A stretch of 64,000 bases of DNA from Leadbettera azotonutricia ZAS-9 (GCF_000214355.1 NC_015577.1:124001-188000); one strand, 5' to 3'. Positions 54,250 through 63,433 are shown, counted from the stretch's first letter. Numbers and translations are program-made. The notes: generated by a model not told the origin, from the sequence alone.

Positions 54250-54672
54250 CTGAACACAGCCCTTCTTCGCCAATCCATACACGCCGCAGCCGAAACCAGC
54301 TTTTCCAGATCCGGCGGTCCCGGCGGGCAGAATGTCAACAAGGTCAGCACCAAGGTAACGCTGCGTCTTTTTTTAAGCGATCTCCTGGGCCTTTCCGAAG
54401 CAGAGCTGCACCACCTCCGGGAAACCCTGGGCTCCCGTCTCTCGGGCGAGACCAACGATGAACTCGTCATTGCCGCAAGCGAAGAGCGCTCCCAGCACAC
54501 CAACCTTGAACGGGCCTATGCCCGCGCCGAGGCCCTTATCGCTTCGTCAGCCAGCCTCCCCAAGCGCCGGCGCCCCACCAAGCCCTCCAAAGCGGCCCGC
54601 GAAAGGCGACTCAACTCCAAGCATATGCGCGGCCACCTGAAGGCGGACAGGAAGCCTGCCCTGGACGATTGA
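54250..54672 (+). CDS. arfB: ArfB-like peptidyl-tRNA hydrolase (RF-1 domain), apparent CTG start
   Basis: A frame of 140 codons right after metK encodes an RF-1-like ribosome-rescue protein. SFSRSGGPGGQNVNKVSTKVTLRL contains the catalytic GGQ, and a basic C-terminal tail (KRRRPTKPSKAARERRLNSKH) would enter the mRNA channel. ArfB hydrolyses peptidyl-tRNA on stalled ribosomes. No ATG, GTG or TTG exists before the domain. Homology would begin at NTALLRQSI, just after CTG at 54250, and GGTGA lies 7 bp upstream. The start is therefore probably CTG, or the gene has lost its ATG. It begins 2 bp after the metK stop. Confidence 0.82.
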   Translation: MNTALLRQSIHAAAETSFSRSGGPGGQNVNKVSTKVTLRLFLSDLLGLSEAELHHLRETLGSRLSGETNDELVIAASEERSQHTNLERAYARAEALIASSASLPKRRRPTKPSKAARERRLNSKHMRGHLKADRKPALDD

Positions 54673-54682
54673 ATTTCCGCTT

Positions 54683-54991
54683 TTAAGCAGGTTTCACCCC
54701 GAATTTTTCCATATCGACCTTGCCTGCCTTTGACACCGCAACCCCCTCGGAACGAAGCAGGGCCGTCTGCTCTTCCCTCCCGGCGCAGCTCTCCAGGGCA
54801 ATGAACCCATCGGCCCTGATAATGCGCTGCCAGGGCAGATGCTGGCTTTCGGACATGGAGTGGAGGATGCGGACAACCTGGCGGGCCCCGTTCCGGAGGC
54901 CGGCCGCAATGCCCACATCGCGGTAGCAGGAGACCTTCCCCGCAGGAACCGCGCGTATGGCTTCGATAATGCGGCGTGTGCTTTCTGTCAT
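54683..54991 (-). CDS. Alkyltransferase-like protein (ATL)
   Basis: 102 residues, homologous to the C-terminal DNA-binding domain of O6-alkylguanine-DNA alkyltransferase. The nucleophilic cysteine of PCHR is replaced by tryptophan (LPWQRII, about 61-67). ATL proteins bind alkylated guanine without repairing it and pass the lesion to nucleotide excision repair. VPAGKVSCYRDVG and the arginine-finger region NGARQVVRIL are present. The ATG at 54991 is chosen because the homology starts there. Convergent with arfB. Confidence 0.87.
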   Translation of the reverse strand: MTESTRRIIEAIRAVPAGKVSCYRDVGIAAGLRNGARQVVRILHSMSESQHLPWQRIIRADGFIALESCAGREEQTALLRSEGVAVSKAGKVDMEKFGVKPA

Positions 54992-55113
54992 ACCAACGAG
55001 TATACTACATATTTTTCCGGAGCATCCATGAACTGTCAGGGCAGAAAAAACCGGATGCCTAATATGCCGGCGTAACACGCCTTGGTATTATGCACCCGGT
55101 TAGAACGGAGAGT

Positions 55114-55131
55114 TGTTAGAATGGCCTAACA
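55114..55131. repeat. TGTTAG/CTAACA inverted repeat
   Basis: TGTTAG (55114-55119) and CTAACA (55126-55131) form a 6-bp inverted repeat with a 6-bp centre, in the spacer below the MIP channel gene. The same hexamers recur as a palindrome at 55947-55962. Confidence 0.45.
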
Positions 55132-55203
55132 GTGATAGGATACAACACCTTAAAAATTTTGTCAAGTAAGTTTAGCCTAACTTTCTGTTTTTCCGCAAAA
55201 AAG

Positions 55204-55866
55204 TCAGTCTTCGGTCCCAAGGACGAATTTCCCAAAAATGGCAGCCAAAGCGCCGCCAACCAACGGGGCCGCGATGAACACCCATACCTGGGCAATGGCA
55301 TTCCCCATGAGGAGAAGGGCAGGCCCGAGGCTCCGCGCGGGGTTAACCGAGGTGCCGGTGAGCCTGATGCCCAAAAGATGGATCAACGTGAGGGTAAGGC
55401 CAATGACGATGCCTGCCTTTTTTCCGCTGCCGCTTTTCGGCGAGGTGACCGCAACGATGGTAAGGACAAATACGAAGGTGAGGACCACTTCGGCAATTAT
55501 GGCCCCGCAAAGATCAATGTTGGCGCCGTAGCCATTCTGCCCAAGGCCGGTCTGGGCAGGGTTGGCTCCGGTCGATTTGACAATGGCATAGAGCAAGGCC
55601 GCGCCGGCAATGGCGCCGAGGATTTGGGCCGCTGCATAGAAGGCAAATTCCAGCCAGCTGATGCGCTTGTTGATGGCCATGGCAAGGGAAACCGCAGGGT
55701 TCACATGGCAGCCCGAAACAGGACCGATGGTGTACGCCATGGCGACAATGGCAAGGCCAAAGGCCAGGGCAGTGGCAGTCAAATCCACGCCGCTGAACAC
55801 AGCCACCCCACATCCGAATAGTACCAGCACCAGGGTACCGAGAAATTCCGCAATACACTTTTTCAT
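55204..55866 (-). CDS. aqpZ: MIP-family channel (aquaporin Z-like)
   Basis: 220 residues, six membrane helices and the two NPA half-helix motifs HVNPAVS and SVNPARS. The second is followed by R as in aquaporins. The selectivity-filter context (SGCHVNPAV, GTSVNPARSLGPAL) and short loops favour a water channel over a glycerol facilitator. AAGGAGCC-type sequence precedes the ATG. Confidence 0.9.
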   Translation of the reverse strand: MKKCIAEFLGTLVLVLFGCGVAVFSGVDLTATALAFGLAIVAMAYTIGPVSGCHVNPAVSLAMAINKRISWLEFAFYAAAQILGAIAGAALLYAIVKSTGANPAQTGLGQNGYGANIDLCGAIIAEVVLTFVFVLTIVAVTSPKSGSGKKAGIVIGLTLTLIHLLGIRLTGTSVNPARSLGPALLLMGNAIAQVWVFIAAPLVGGALAAIFGKFVLGTED

Positions 55867-55946
55867 AAGGGCTCCTTCTCCGTAATGCTACAATGTTAAA
55901 GGAATAAAACCAATGCTTGCGCGGGAAATTTCATGGTTCAATACAG

Positions 55947-55962
55947 CCTAACATCTGTTAGG
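55947..55962. promoter_or_regulatory. CCTAACA/TGTTAGG palindrome upstream of aqpZ
   Basis: Perfect 7-bp arms (55947-55953 and 55956-55962) with a 2-bp centre lie 81 bp upstream of the aqpZ start and 78 bp upstream of the divergent chemoreceptor gene. It is a plausible operator in a shared control region. Confidence 0.45.
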
Positions 55963-56007
55963 TTAATCAAAGAGGCTATTCATATTGAAAGAAAAATAGT
56001 ATCATAC

Positions 56008-56027
56008 GAAATAATTATAATTATTTC
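56008..56027. promoter_or_regulatory. Perfect 20-bp palindrome next to chemoreceptor RBS
   Basis: GAAATAATTA (56008-56017) is followed directly by its complement TAATTATTTC (56018-56027). TGGAG of the ribosome binding site starts at the next base. TATAAT occurs inside it (56016-56021). It could be a repressor site covering the promoter -10 or the translation start. Confidence 0.5.
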
Positions 56028-56039
56028 TGGAGTAAAAAA

Positions 56040-58217
56040 ATGAAATTAAAATTTAGATTGACATTAATTATGGTCGCTCTGGTGGTTGTAGTGGTGGGAG
56101 TTATCTCCGTTGTCCTCCTCTTCCGGGCCAGCAGCATGCAGGGAAAATCGGCCCGTGAAATCCTGGAATATCAGACCGGCATGTATGCCAAGCTTTTGCA
56201 AGCCCGGTATGAAGTGTATTATGATACCGTCCAGACACTATGTCAGGTATTCAATGGCTATGAAGATGTGCCTGTTGAAAATCGGCGGGAACAGTATGAT
56301 GATATGCTGAAATCGGTGCTGGACTCAAATGCCAATTTTGTTTCGTTGTTTACTATATGGAAGCCCGGGGTAATTGACGGCAATGACGCAGCCTACGCCA
56401 ATACTCCCGGCAGCGACGAAAGCGGCAATTATATCACTATGTATACCCGGCAAAGCGGCACAGTAGAGAAGAAGGCCTATATTGAATGGCGACCCCTGAT
56501 AGCTGCCCTGGATTCTACCCCGGATATGTCGAACCCGGTTTATACGACCGTGGCGGGGCAGAAGGCAATAGTCGGGGATATCCGGGTTCCCATTATCAGG
56601 GACAAAGACAATGCGGTAATTGGCTTGATAGGGGTTCAGATGAATTATAACGCTTCCCAGGAAGTAGTTCTTGGAATCATACCCTATAATTCGCCAAAGG
56701 GCAGCGCGGGGCTTTATGCCAATGACGGCACTATCGTGGCCCACCATGTAGCCGCCCGGATCGGCGAAAAATTCCAAACCGCTTCCCTGGGTACCCTTGG
56801 AGCCCAGGGGGTCAAGGACATAGAAGACATATCCCTGAAAGGCGGAAAGCCCGTAATGGTAGAATCCAATGGCCTCTTTATAGAGAGCTATCCTTTCGTG
56901 GTTGGCAAAACAACTCTCCCCTGGACAGTAACAGCGATTATAGACACCGGGACGGTTTTGGCAGATGTTACCGCAATGGAACGCTTTGCCGTCATTCTGG
57001 TAATTATAGCCGTTATTCTGTCGGTGATTATTGTTTTCTTTGTTGCCACCCTCATCGTCAAACCTATTCTCAATGTAACTCTTACCCTCAAGGACATATC
57101 CGAAGGCGAAGGGGATCTTACCAAGACCATTGATATAAAGGGCAATGATGAAATCGCCGACCTTTCCAAATTCTTTAACGCTACCCTGAAAAAGATCCGC
57201 GACCTTGTGGCGACCATTAAAAAGCAGGCTGCCGCCCTCTTTGACATAGGCAACGAGCTGGCTGCCAACATGACCGAGACTGCGGCGGCTATTAACGAGA
57301 TCACCGCCAACATTCAGAGCATCAAGGGGCGGGTCATCAATCAGAGTGCGTCGGTTACCGAGACTAATGCGACTATGGAACAGATCACCGTCAATATTGA
57401 TAAGCTGAACGGTCATGTGGACAAGCAGACCGAGAGCGTTGCCCAGTCATCCTCCGCTATTGAGCAAATGCTGGCGAACATTCAGTCGGTGACCACCACC
57501 CTAATCAAGAATGCGGAAAACGTAAAGAACCTGACAGATGCATCCGAAATGGGCCGCGGCGGCCTGCAGGAAGTTGCGACGGATATACAGGAAATATCCA
57601 AAGAGTCAGAAGGGCTCTTGGAAATCAACGCGGTTATGGAAAATATCGCCAGCCAGACCAACCTCCTCTCCATGAACGCGGCTATCGAAGCGGCTCATGC
57701 GGGCGAAGCCGGCAAGGGTTTCGCGGTAGTAGCCGACGAAATCCGCAAGCTGGCAGAAAATTCCGGCGAGCAGTCCAAGACCATCAGCAACGTATTGAAA
57801 AAGATAAAGGAATCGATAGACAAGATCAGCAAGTCGACAGACGCGGTTTTGAACAAGTTTGAATCCATAGACAGCGGTGTAAAGACAGTAGCGGACCAGG
57901 AAGAGAACATCCGCAACGCCATGGAAGAGCAGAGCGAGGGGAGCAAGCAGATACTGGAAGCTGTGGCGAAGATGAACGAGATCACCCAGCAGGTAAAGGG
58001 CGGCTCCGAAGAAATGCTCGAAGGCTCGAAGCAGGTAATCGCCGAAGGGAAGAACCTCGAAATGGCTACCCAGGAAATCACCAACGGGATGAACGAGATG
58101 GCCACCGGGGCTGACCAGATCAATATCGCGGTAAACCAGGTCAACACCATTAGCGGAAACAACAAGGACAACATCGATATCCTGGTGCGGGAAGTTTCAC
58201 GGTTCAAGATCGATTAA
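56040..58217 (+). CDS. Methyl-accepting chemotaxis protein with dCache-like sensor
   Basis: 725 residues. One N-terminal helix ([16 protein letters not shown]) precedes a periplasmic sensor of about 290 residues with Cache-type features ([31 protein letters not shown]). A second helix ([25 protein letters not shown]), HAMP and a long coiled-coil signalling domain follow, with the hairpin core [33 protein letters not shown] described here in part. It has no C-terminal pentapeptide. It controls flagellar switching via CheA. Confidence 0.95.
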   Translation: MKLKFRLTLIMVALVVVVVGVISVVLLFRASSMQGKSAREILEYQTGMYAKLLQARYEVYYDTVQTLCQVFNGYEDVPVENRREQYDDMLKSVLDSNANFVSLFTIWKPGVIDGNDAAYANTPGSDESGNYITMYTRQSGTVEKKAYIEWRPLIAALDSTPDMSNPVYTTVAGQKAIVGDIRVPIIRDKDNAVIGLIGVQMNYNASQEVVLGIIPYNSPKGSAGLYANDGTIVAHHVAARIGEKFQTASLGTLGAQGVKDIEDISLKGGKPVMVESNGLFIESYPFVVGKTTLPWTVTAIIDTGTVLADVTAMERFAVILVIIAVILSVIIVFFVATLIVKPILNVTLTLKDISEGEGDLTKTIDIKGNDEIADLSKFFNATLKKIRDLVATIKKQAAALFDIGNELAANMTETAAAINEITANIQSIKGRVINQSASVTETNATMEQITVNIDKLNGHVDKQTESVAQSSSAIEQMLANIQSVTTTLIKNAENVKNLTDASEMGRGGLQEVATDIQEISKESEGLLEINAVMENIASQTNLLSMNAAIEAAHAGEAGKGFAVVADEIRKLAENSGEQSKTISNVLKKIKESIDKISKSTDAVLNKFESIDSGVKTVADQEENIRNAMEEQSEGSKQILEAVAKMNEITQQVKGGSEEMLEGSKQVIAEGKNLEMATQEITNGMNEMATGADQINIAVNQVNTISGNNKDNIDILVREVSRFKID

Positions 58218-58333
58218 ATTCTTTCAGAAAGAGCACAGCATCCCTCGCAGCTTGCCGCGGGGTTGCTGATGCGCGTCTGCTGATAGCTGGATATTTGCAC
58301 CGCTTTAGTGTACACTGGGCCGGTGAGGTTTCG

Positions 58334-58789
58334 GTGAAAAAAAGCATGATTTTTTTGGCGTTATTCCTCTTGGCCCTGGGTTCTGCCACTGCCCAAACCG
58401 GCAATACGCTCTATGTGGCGGTTAAAACCGCAGAAGTCAAATCCTCCCCGTCAATTTTTTCCGACTTGCTTGCCAGCCTCCCCCTGGGGGATGCTGTCAC
58501 TTTTTTGCGGGCCGGGAACAAGTGGGTTGAAGTAACCACAGCTGCGGGTGTCCGGGGCTGGGTCCTGGAAGGCGCCTTGAGCGCCAGACGGGTAGTCTCC
58601 TCAAACCGTTCAATTGATTCCGGGGAAGTAGCCATGGCTGGCAAGGGCTTTACATCCGAGGTGGAGAAGCTTTTTAAGCAGCAGGGCAAAGCCGATTATT
58701 CACAGGTGGATGCCATGGAGGCGCGTTCCGTGCCCCTGGCTGAACTCCAAACCTTCCTCAAGGAAGGCCGCCTTTTAACGGGAGAATAA
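58334..58789 (+). CDS. Exported SH3-domain protein, copy 1
   Basis: 151 residues from a GTG start (58334) with GGTGAGG upstream. It has a signal peptide (MIFLALFLLALGSATAQ) and a bacterial SH3 domain (about 25-85; VKSSPSIFSDLLASLPLGDAVTFL, WVEVTTAAGVRGWV). A conserved tail (GEVAMAGKGFTSEVEKLF) is shared with a second copy at 61943. Periplasmic SH3 domains often bind peptidoglycan. Its TAA overlaps the ATG of the M48 protease by one base. It is the first gene of the SH3-M48-cyclase operon. Confidence 0.83.
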   Translation: MKKSMIFLALFLLALGSATAQTGNTLYVAVKTAEVKSSPSIFSDLLASLPLGDAVTFLRAGNKWVEVTTAAGVRGWVLEGALSARRVVSSNRSIDSGEVAMAGKGFTSEVEKLFKQQGKADYSQVDAMEARSVPLAELQTFLKEGRLLTGE

Positions 58790-59679
58790 TGAAAAAGCTC
58801 ATCCTTGGGTTGTTTTGCGCTCTATGGGTTGTTTTTGCTGTTTCCGCCGAGGGCCAGGGCCAAAAAGCTTCGGGCTCCGGGCAGGCCAGCCTGCTTTCAG
58901 GCGATGTATCGGATGCCCTTTCCGGGATGGATAAAGCCCTGGCAACGGCTGGGGATGAAATGACCTCCATCGACGATTACTACCTGGGCAGGGCGGTGGC
59001 TGTGAACATACTCGGCTCATATAAAATTTACACTGCGAATCCCGATTTGACCAGCTACCTCAACAAGATCTGCCTCGCCATTACGGTGAATTCCCCCAAT
59101 CCGGTGCTGTTCAACGGGTATCATGCCGAGATTCTCGACAGCGCCGAGATCAACGCCTTTGCAACTCCCGGAGGGCATATTTTCCTTTCCCGGGGGCTCA
59201 TTGCCTGCGCCGATTCTGAAGACGCCCTGGCTGCGGTAATTGCCCACGAAATTGCCCACATACAGCTCCGCCATGCGGCAGCGATCATACAGGCCCAGCG
59301 GACAGTGCAGGATCTGACAGACGCGGGCCGCAGGGCGGCTGCTATCGCAAGCCGCGACTCCAGCCCCGCTGAAAGGGCTGTGCTTTTTGGGGAAGATGTT
59401 AGCAGTCTGACTACAACGCTGTTCAAAAGCGGCTATGCCCAGAGCCAGGAGTACGAGGCCGATACCACAGCCCTTGCCCTGCTCAGGAACGCAGGATATG
59501 ACCCTTCCGCGCTTCCTGCGGTATTGCAGGTTATGGAGAAAAACCAGAAATCCCACGCAGGGGGCTTTAACAATACCCACCCTTCTCCCGCATCCCGCAT
59601 CGCCAGCCTGGGGCGCATCTCGGGCAATACCAGGGGCAGGGATACCTTGTCTTCCCGCCAGTCCAGGTTTAAAAAATGA
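58789..59679 (+). CDS. Exported M48-family metallopeptidase, copy 1
   Basis: 296 residues. It has a signal peptide (MKKLILGLFCALWVVFAVSAEG) and a zinc-protease domain with HEIAH (153-157), followed by the third-ligand region QSQEYEADTTAL. NAFATPGGHIFLSRGL is the characteristic strand before the active site. It resembles the protease part of BepA/LoiP-type envelope proteases. GGFNNTHPSPASRIA occurs near the C-terminus. The start overlaps the SH3 gene and its stop overlaps the cyclase start. Confidence 0.88.
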   Translation: MKKLILGLFCALWVVFAVSAEGQGQKASGSGQASLLSGDVSDALSGMDKALATAGDEMTSIDDYYLGRAVAVNILGSYKIYTANPDLTSYLNKICLAITVNSPNPVLFNGYHAEILDSAEINAFATPGGHIFLSRGLIACADSEDALAAVIAHEIAHIQLRHAAAIIQAQRTVQDLTDAGRRAAAIASRDSSPAERAVLFGEDVSSLTTTLFKSGYAQSQEYEADTTALALLRNAGYDPSALPAVLQVMEKNQKSHAGGFNNTHPSPASRIASLGRISGNTRGRDTLSSRQSRFKK

Positions 59680-61931
59680 AGCAGTTCTTAGCCAAATTCC
59701 ACAAACCTCTGGCCGCACTAGTTATCGCGGTCTTTCTTTGCTTTGTTGCGGTCTTTGGCTATCTTCATGGGGCTTTCGATTATGTTGAATACAAGCTTTA
59801 CGACTTCAGGGTGAAATTGTTTGCCAATTCAAGCCGCCGGTCGAATGATATAATTGTTGTTTTTTTGGATCAGGACAGCCTTAACTGGGCGGATCAAAAT
59901 AAGCATTGGGGCTGGCCCTGGCCTCGTGCGGCTTATGCTGAAATTGTGGATTACATGAGGCTGGGCGGTGCAAAGTCAATTGCATTCGATGTAATTTTTT
60001 CCGAACCTTCAATCTATGGGGCTGCTGACGATGCTGCCTTTGCCAGGGCTTCCTCCGCATACGGCAGGGTGGCGCAGGGGGTCCTCTTCAATTTGCAGAC
60101 AGGCATTACCCGTTCCTGGCCTTCTGGGCTGGACAAGCCGGTTTTTGATCCTCGCAGTTTTGGAGCCAGCCTGGGCAATTACAGCCTTTCGGAAGAAGAA
60201 GGCGCTACTGCGGGCCAATTCCCCATACCCGAGTTAAGGAATTCTGCGGGCGTTATCGGGAGCATTAATGGCAAGGCTGATTCCGACGGTATATTCAGGC
60301 GGATGCGGCTTTTTACCCTTTTTGACGGACGGGCAATACCAGGGCTTTCCGCAGCCTCCCTTCTGGTGACCGGTGAAAGCAAAGAAATTATCGACAACCC
60401 CGAAGCAAAAACAATAGAATGGGGCAATTACACTATCCCTGTTGATAAAGAGGGGAAGACATTGCTCCGCTTTAAGGGCGATCTTGAGAGATACCCCAAT
60501 TACAGCGCCATGCATATACTGCAAAGCGCGGAGGCTGTCGCCAGGGGCGAAGAGCCCCTCCTGCCTCCGGAAAATTTCAAGGATGCGTATGTCTTTTTTG
60601 GGTATTATGCTCCGGGGCTTTATGATATTTTCGCCTCCCCCATATCCTCGCTGTACCCCGGCGTGGGCGCCCATATCACCATGCTGGACAATTTGCTTAC
60701 AGGCGATTTTATAAAGCAGAGCCCCCAGTGGCTGGATATGCTCCTTACTATATTGCCCTCAGTATTGATAATACTTTTAGTGCTGTTTTCAAGCCGTATA
60801 CGCCTTACGGTGAGCGGCACGGTTTTGATATTCGCCTTGCTTTTCACAGGCTCTGTAGCGGTGTATAGATTTGGCATTTGGGTTCCCATGGCCGCCCCCC
60901 TCATTACCGCTATATTTGCCTTTATCGTAGCTACCCTTTATGGATACGCCACGGAAGGCAGCCAAAAGCGTTATATAAAAGGAGCATTTTCGCGCTACCT
61001 TTCTCCAAAGGTTATTGAAGAGCTTATTGACGATCCCTCCAAGCTTGATTTGGGGGGCGAAAAGCGGGAAATGACCGCTATTTTCACGGATATTCAGCGT
61101 TTTTCATCGATATCCGAAGGCTTGCAGAAGGAATACGGCGAAGACGGCCCCCGTGCCCTGGTCAATCTCCTCAATCTCTACCTGACGGAAATGAGCAATA
61201 TTATCCTCGAAAACGAAGGCACTGTGGATAAATACGAGGGCGACGCCATCATCGCGTTTTTTGGCGCGCCTATATGGACCGAAAGGCACGCAGCCCTTGC
61301 ATGCCGCAGCGCCATCCAAATGAAGAAGAAGGAGCTTGAGCTAAAGGCGCAAATCATGGATCCTGAAGGCGCCTTTTATTCGCCATTGGGCAAGCTCATA
61401 GAAAAAGGGATTATACGCTCCGAGCGCCCCCTTTATACCAGAATCGGAATCAATACCGGGGACATGGTGGTTGGGAACATGGGCACCCCGGACAAGATGG
61501 ACTATACGATTATGGGGGATGCAGTGAACCTGGCTGCCCGGCTCGAAGGCGTAAACAAGCAGTACGATACCGGCGGCATCCTGATCAGCGACTTTACCCG
61601 AAACCAGATCGGGGATGAATTTATCCTCCGGGGCTTGAGCCGGGTCCGGGTGGTGGGCAAGAAAGATCCGGTGCGGCTCTTTGAACTTTTGGAATTGAGG
61701 GAAGAGGCGTCCCAGGCATTGCTGGATATGGCGGGCCTTTGGGATAAGGGATTCAAGGCTTATGAGTCAAAAGAATTCCTCGAAGCGAAGAATGTTTTTA
61801 GCACCATATGGCAAAGGGACAATAACGACACTGTGGCTAAGCTTTACCTGGGCCGCTGCGAGAAATTCCAGGCAAGCCCCCCTGAGCCGGACAAATGGGA
61901 CGATGGGGTAGATAATCTGACTGAGAAATAG
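59676..61931 (+). CDS. CHASE2 adenylate/guanylate cyclase (class III)
   Basis: 751 residues. One N-terminal helix precedes a large extracytoplasmic CHASE2 sensor (about 30-360; DFRVKLFANSSRRSNDIIVVFLDQDSL). Three closely spaced helices (about 365-430) and a class III cyclase domain (about 460-670) follow, with metal-binding aspartates in AIFTDIQRFSS and YEGDAIIAFFG and the segment NTGDMVVGNMG. A TPR-like tail ends it (GFKAYESKEFLEAKNVF). It makes cAMP, or possibly cGMP, in response to an external signal. It sits between two SH3-M48 gene pairs. Confidence 0.92.
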   Translation: MKQFLAKFHKPLAALVIAVFLCFVAVFGYLHGAFDYVEYKLYDFRVKLFANSSRRSNDIIVVFLDQDSLNWADQNKHWGWPWPRAAYAEIVDYMRLGGAKSIAFDVIFSEPSIYGAADDAAFARASSAYGRVAQGVLFNLQTGITRSWPSGLDKPVFDPRSFGASLGNYSLSEEEGATAGQFPIPELRNSAGVIGSINGKADSDGIFRRMRLFTLFDGRAIPGLSAASLLVTGESKEIIDNPEAKTIEWGNYTIPVDKEGKTLLRFKGDLERYPNYSAMHILQSAEAVARGEEPLLPPENFKDAYVFFGYYAPGLYDIFASPISSLYPGVGAHITMLDNLLTGDFIKQSPQWLDMLLTILPSVLIILLVLFSSRIRLTVSGTVLIFALLFTGSVAVYRFGIWVPMAAPLITAIFAFIVATLYGYATEGSQKRYIKGAFSRYLSPKVIEELIDDPSKLDLGGEKREMTAIFTDIQRFSSISEGLQKEYGEDGPRALVNLLNLYLTEMSNIILENEGTVDKYEGDAIIAFFGAPIWTERHAALACRSAIQMKKKELELKAQIMDPEGAFYSPLGKLIEKGIIRSERPLYTRIGINTGDMVVGNMGTPDKMDYTIMGDAVNLAARLEGVNKQYDTGGILISDFTRNQIGDEFILRGLSRVRVVGKKDPVRLFELLELREEASQALLDMAGLWDKGFKAYESKEFLEAKNVFSTIWQRDNNDTVAKLYLGRCEKFQASPPEPDKWDDGVDNLTEK

Positions 61932-61942
61932 GAGATTTAAGG

Positions 61943-62419
61943 ATGAAAAAGTTTTTTCTTTTGACGGGCCTATTGGTTTTCTTGGCCACCGCTGCCTTTG
62001 CCCAAATCGCCAAGGGCAATTCGGCATGGGTTTCTGCAAAGACCGTGGCGGTAAAATCGTCCACCGGATTTTTTGCGTCAAAGCGCGGAACCCTGGCGTA
62101 TGGGGATCAGGTATCGGTGCTGCAGGTTAAGGGCAGCTGGGCCGAGATCCGTTCGTCTAACGGAGCGGTCACAGGCTGGATTGCCACAAGCAGCCTGAGC
62201 GCCCGGCGCATAGTTGCCACTGGTTCGGGCAGCGGCGCCTCGGCAAGCGAAGTGGCCCTTGCGGGAAAAGGCTTTAACCAGGAAGTGGAAAATGCCTATA
62301 AGGCCGATGGCGATCTCAATTACGCCGATGTGGACAAGACCGAAGCCATAACGGTTGCGGAAGACGTGCTTCTCAAATTCATAACCGACGGCCATCTTTT
62401 TGCGGGGGAACAGCAATGA
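61943..62419 (+). CDS. Exported SH3-domain protein, copy 2
   Basis: A 158-residue paralogue of the protein at 58334. It has a signal peptide (FFLLTGLLVFLATAAFAQ), an SH3 domain (VKSSTGFFASKRGTLAYGDQVSVL, SNGAVTGWI) and the same tail (SEVALAGKGFNQEVENAY, ending GHLFAGE compared with GRLLTGE). GGAG precedes the ATG. Its stop overlaps the second M48 gene by 4 bp. Confidence 0.85.
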   Translation: MKKFFLLTGLLVFLATAAFAQIAKGNSAWVSAKTVAVKSSTGFFASKRGTLAYGDQVSVLQVKGSWAEIRSSNGAVTGWIATSSLSARRIVATGSGSGASASEVALAGKGFNQEVENAYKADGDLNYADVDKTEAITVAEDVLLKFITDGHLFAGEQQ

Positions 62420-63336
62420 AATTGCGCACTATTAAACTTTACCTTCCTATTATGATAAGCGCTTTGGTTGCGGTGGTTTTCTTTTCTTGCGCGGGCATTG
62501 GCGCTGCCGCAGGCATTGGCGCCCAGATCGCAAGCAGCGCCGGTCTCATCAGCCAGAACACCGCCGATGCCATCATCGTAAGCGGACAGGCAGCCGACAA
62601 GGCTTTTGAGAATATCACCCCGGAGCAGGAATATTACATTGGCAGGGCAGTAGCGGCCAATATACTCACCACCTATAAACTGTACAATGGAAGCCCCGGC
62701 CTCACAGCCTATCTTAACCGCATTGCCAACACTATTACGGTTAATTCATCCCGGCCTGAAATTTACAACGGCTATCACCTCAATATACTGGACAGCGACG
62801 AGATTAACGCCTTTGCCACTCCCGGCGGGCACATCTTTATTACCCGGGGCCTCATAGCCTGTGCCGATTCTGAAGATGCCCTTGCTGGCGTTATAGCCCA
62901 TGAAGTGGGTCATATACTGCTCCAGCACAGCCTCGAGGCCATCAAGAAAAGCCGCAATAACCAGGCCTTTATGACTGCCCTTGTCGCAACTGGCGGCGCT
63001 GCCACCAACACCGATGTAAAACAGCTCACGGAAGTCTTCAATGCGTCCATCGGCGAGGTTCTCAACACCATGCTGAATTCAGGTTTTTCCCGGGATCAGG
63101 AATTCGCCGCCGATTCAATCGCCCTCAGCCTCATGGCTGGTTCAGGCTATGAGCCCTCCAGCCTTATAGAAATGCTCCACTCCCTTGAGAAGAACCAGGC
63201 AAGCCATGCGGGGGGATTCAACAAGACCCACCCCACACCGGCGCAGCGTATTGCGAGCGCGGAAAAGTCTGTCTCCCAATATACAGTGGCCGACACAAGG
63301 TCTTTCAGGCAAGCACGGTATAAGGCAGTGAAGTAG
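62416..63336 (+). CDS. Exported M48-family metallopeptidase, copy 2 (lipoprotein)
   Basis: A 306-residue paralogue of the protease at 58789. HEVGH (162-166) is preceded by NAFATPGGHIFITRGLIACADSEDALAGVIA, nearly identical to copy 1, and RDQEFAADSIAL carries the third zinc ligand. The leader ends VVFFSC, a lipobox, so unlike copy 1 this copy is probably membrane-anchored. The start overlaps the second SH3 gene (ATGA). An intrinsic terminator follows. Confidence 0.88.
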   Translation: MKLRTIKLYLPIMISALVAVVFFSCAGIGAAAGIGAQIASSAGLISQNTADAIIVSGQAADKAFENITPEQEYYIGRAVAANILTTYKLYNGSPGLTAYLNRIANTITVNSSRPEIYNGYHLNILDSDEINAFATPGGHIFITRGLIACADSEDALAGVIAHEVGHILLQHSLEAIKKSRNNQAFMTALVATGGAATNTDVKQLTEVFNASIGEVLNTMLNSGFSRDQEFAADSIALSLMAGSGYEPSSLIEMLHSLEKNQASHAGGFNKTHPTPAQRIASAEKSVSQYTVADTRSFRQARYKAVK

Positions 63337-63338
63337 GG

Positions 63339-63376
63339 AGCCGGCAATTAAGGGGAATTTGGCCCCTTAACCGGCT
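63339..63376 (+). terminator. Intrinsic terminator of the SH3-M48-cyclase operon
   Basis: Nested stems AGCCGG/CCGGCT (63339-63344 with 63371-63376) and TTAAGGGG/CCCCTTAA (63348-63355 with 63363-63370), with a CAA bulge, directly follow the stop codon. A modest T-rich stretch follows after 10 bases. Confidence 0.7.
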
Positions 63377-63400
63377 GCCATAAAAACTTTTCCGATTCCC

Positions 63401-63427
63401 TAAAGCTTATTTTTTAAACACCGATAT
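63401..63427 (+). promoter_or_regulatory. Sigma-28 (FliA) promoter of flaB
   Basis: TAAAGCTT (63401-63408), an 11-bp spacer and ACCGATAT (63420-63427) match the FliA consensus TAAAGTTT-N11-GCCGATAA closely. The site is about 225 bp upstream of the flagellin start. Confidence 0.85.
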
Positions 63428-63433
63428 TTATAA

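Noticed and set aside
58307-58316. AGTGTACACT palindrome before the first SH3 gene
   Set aside because: A 10-bp palindrome without other support is expected by chance in a window this size.
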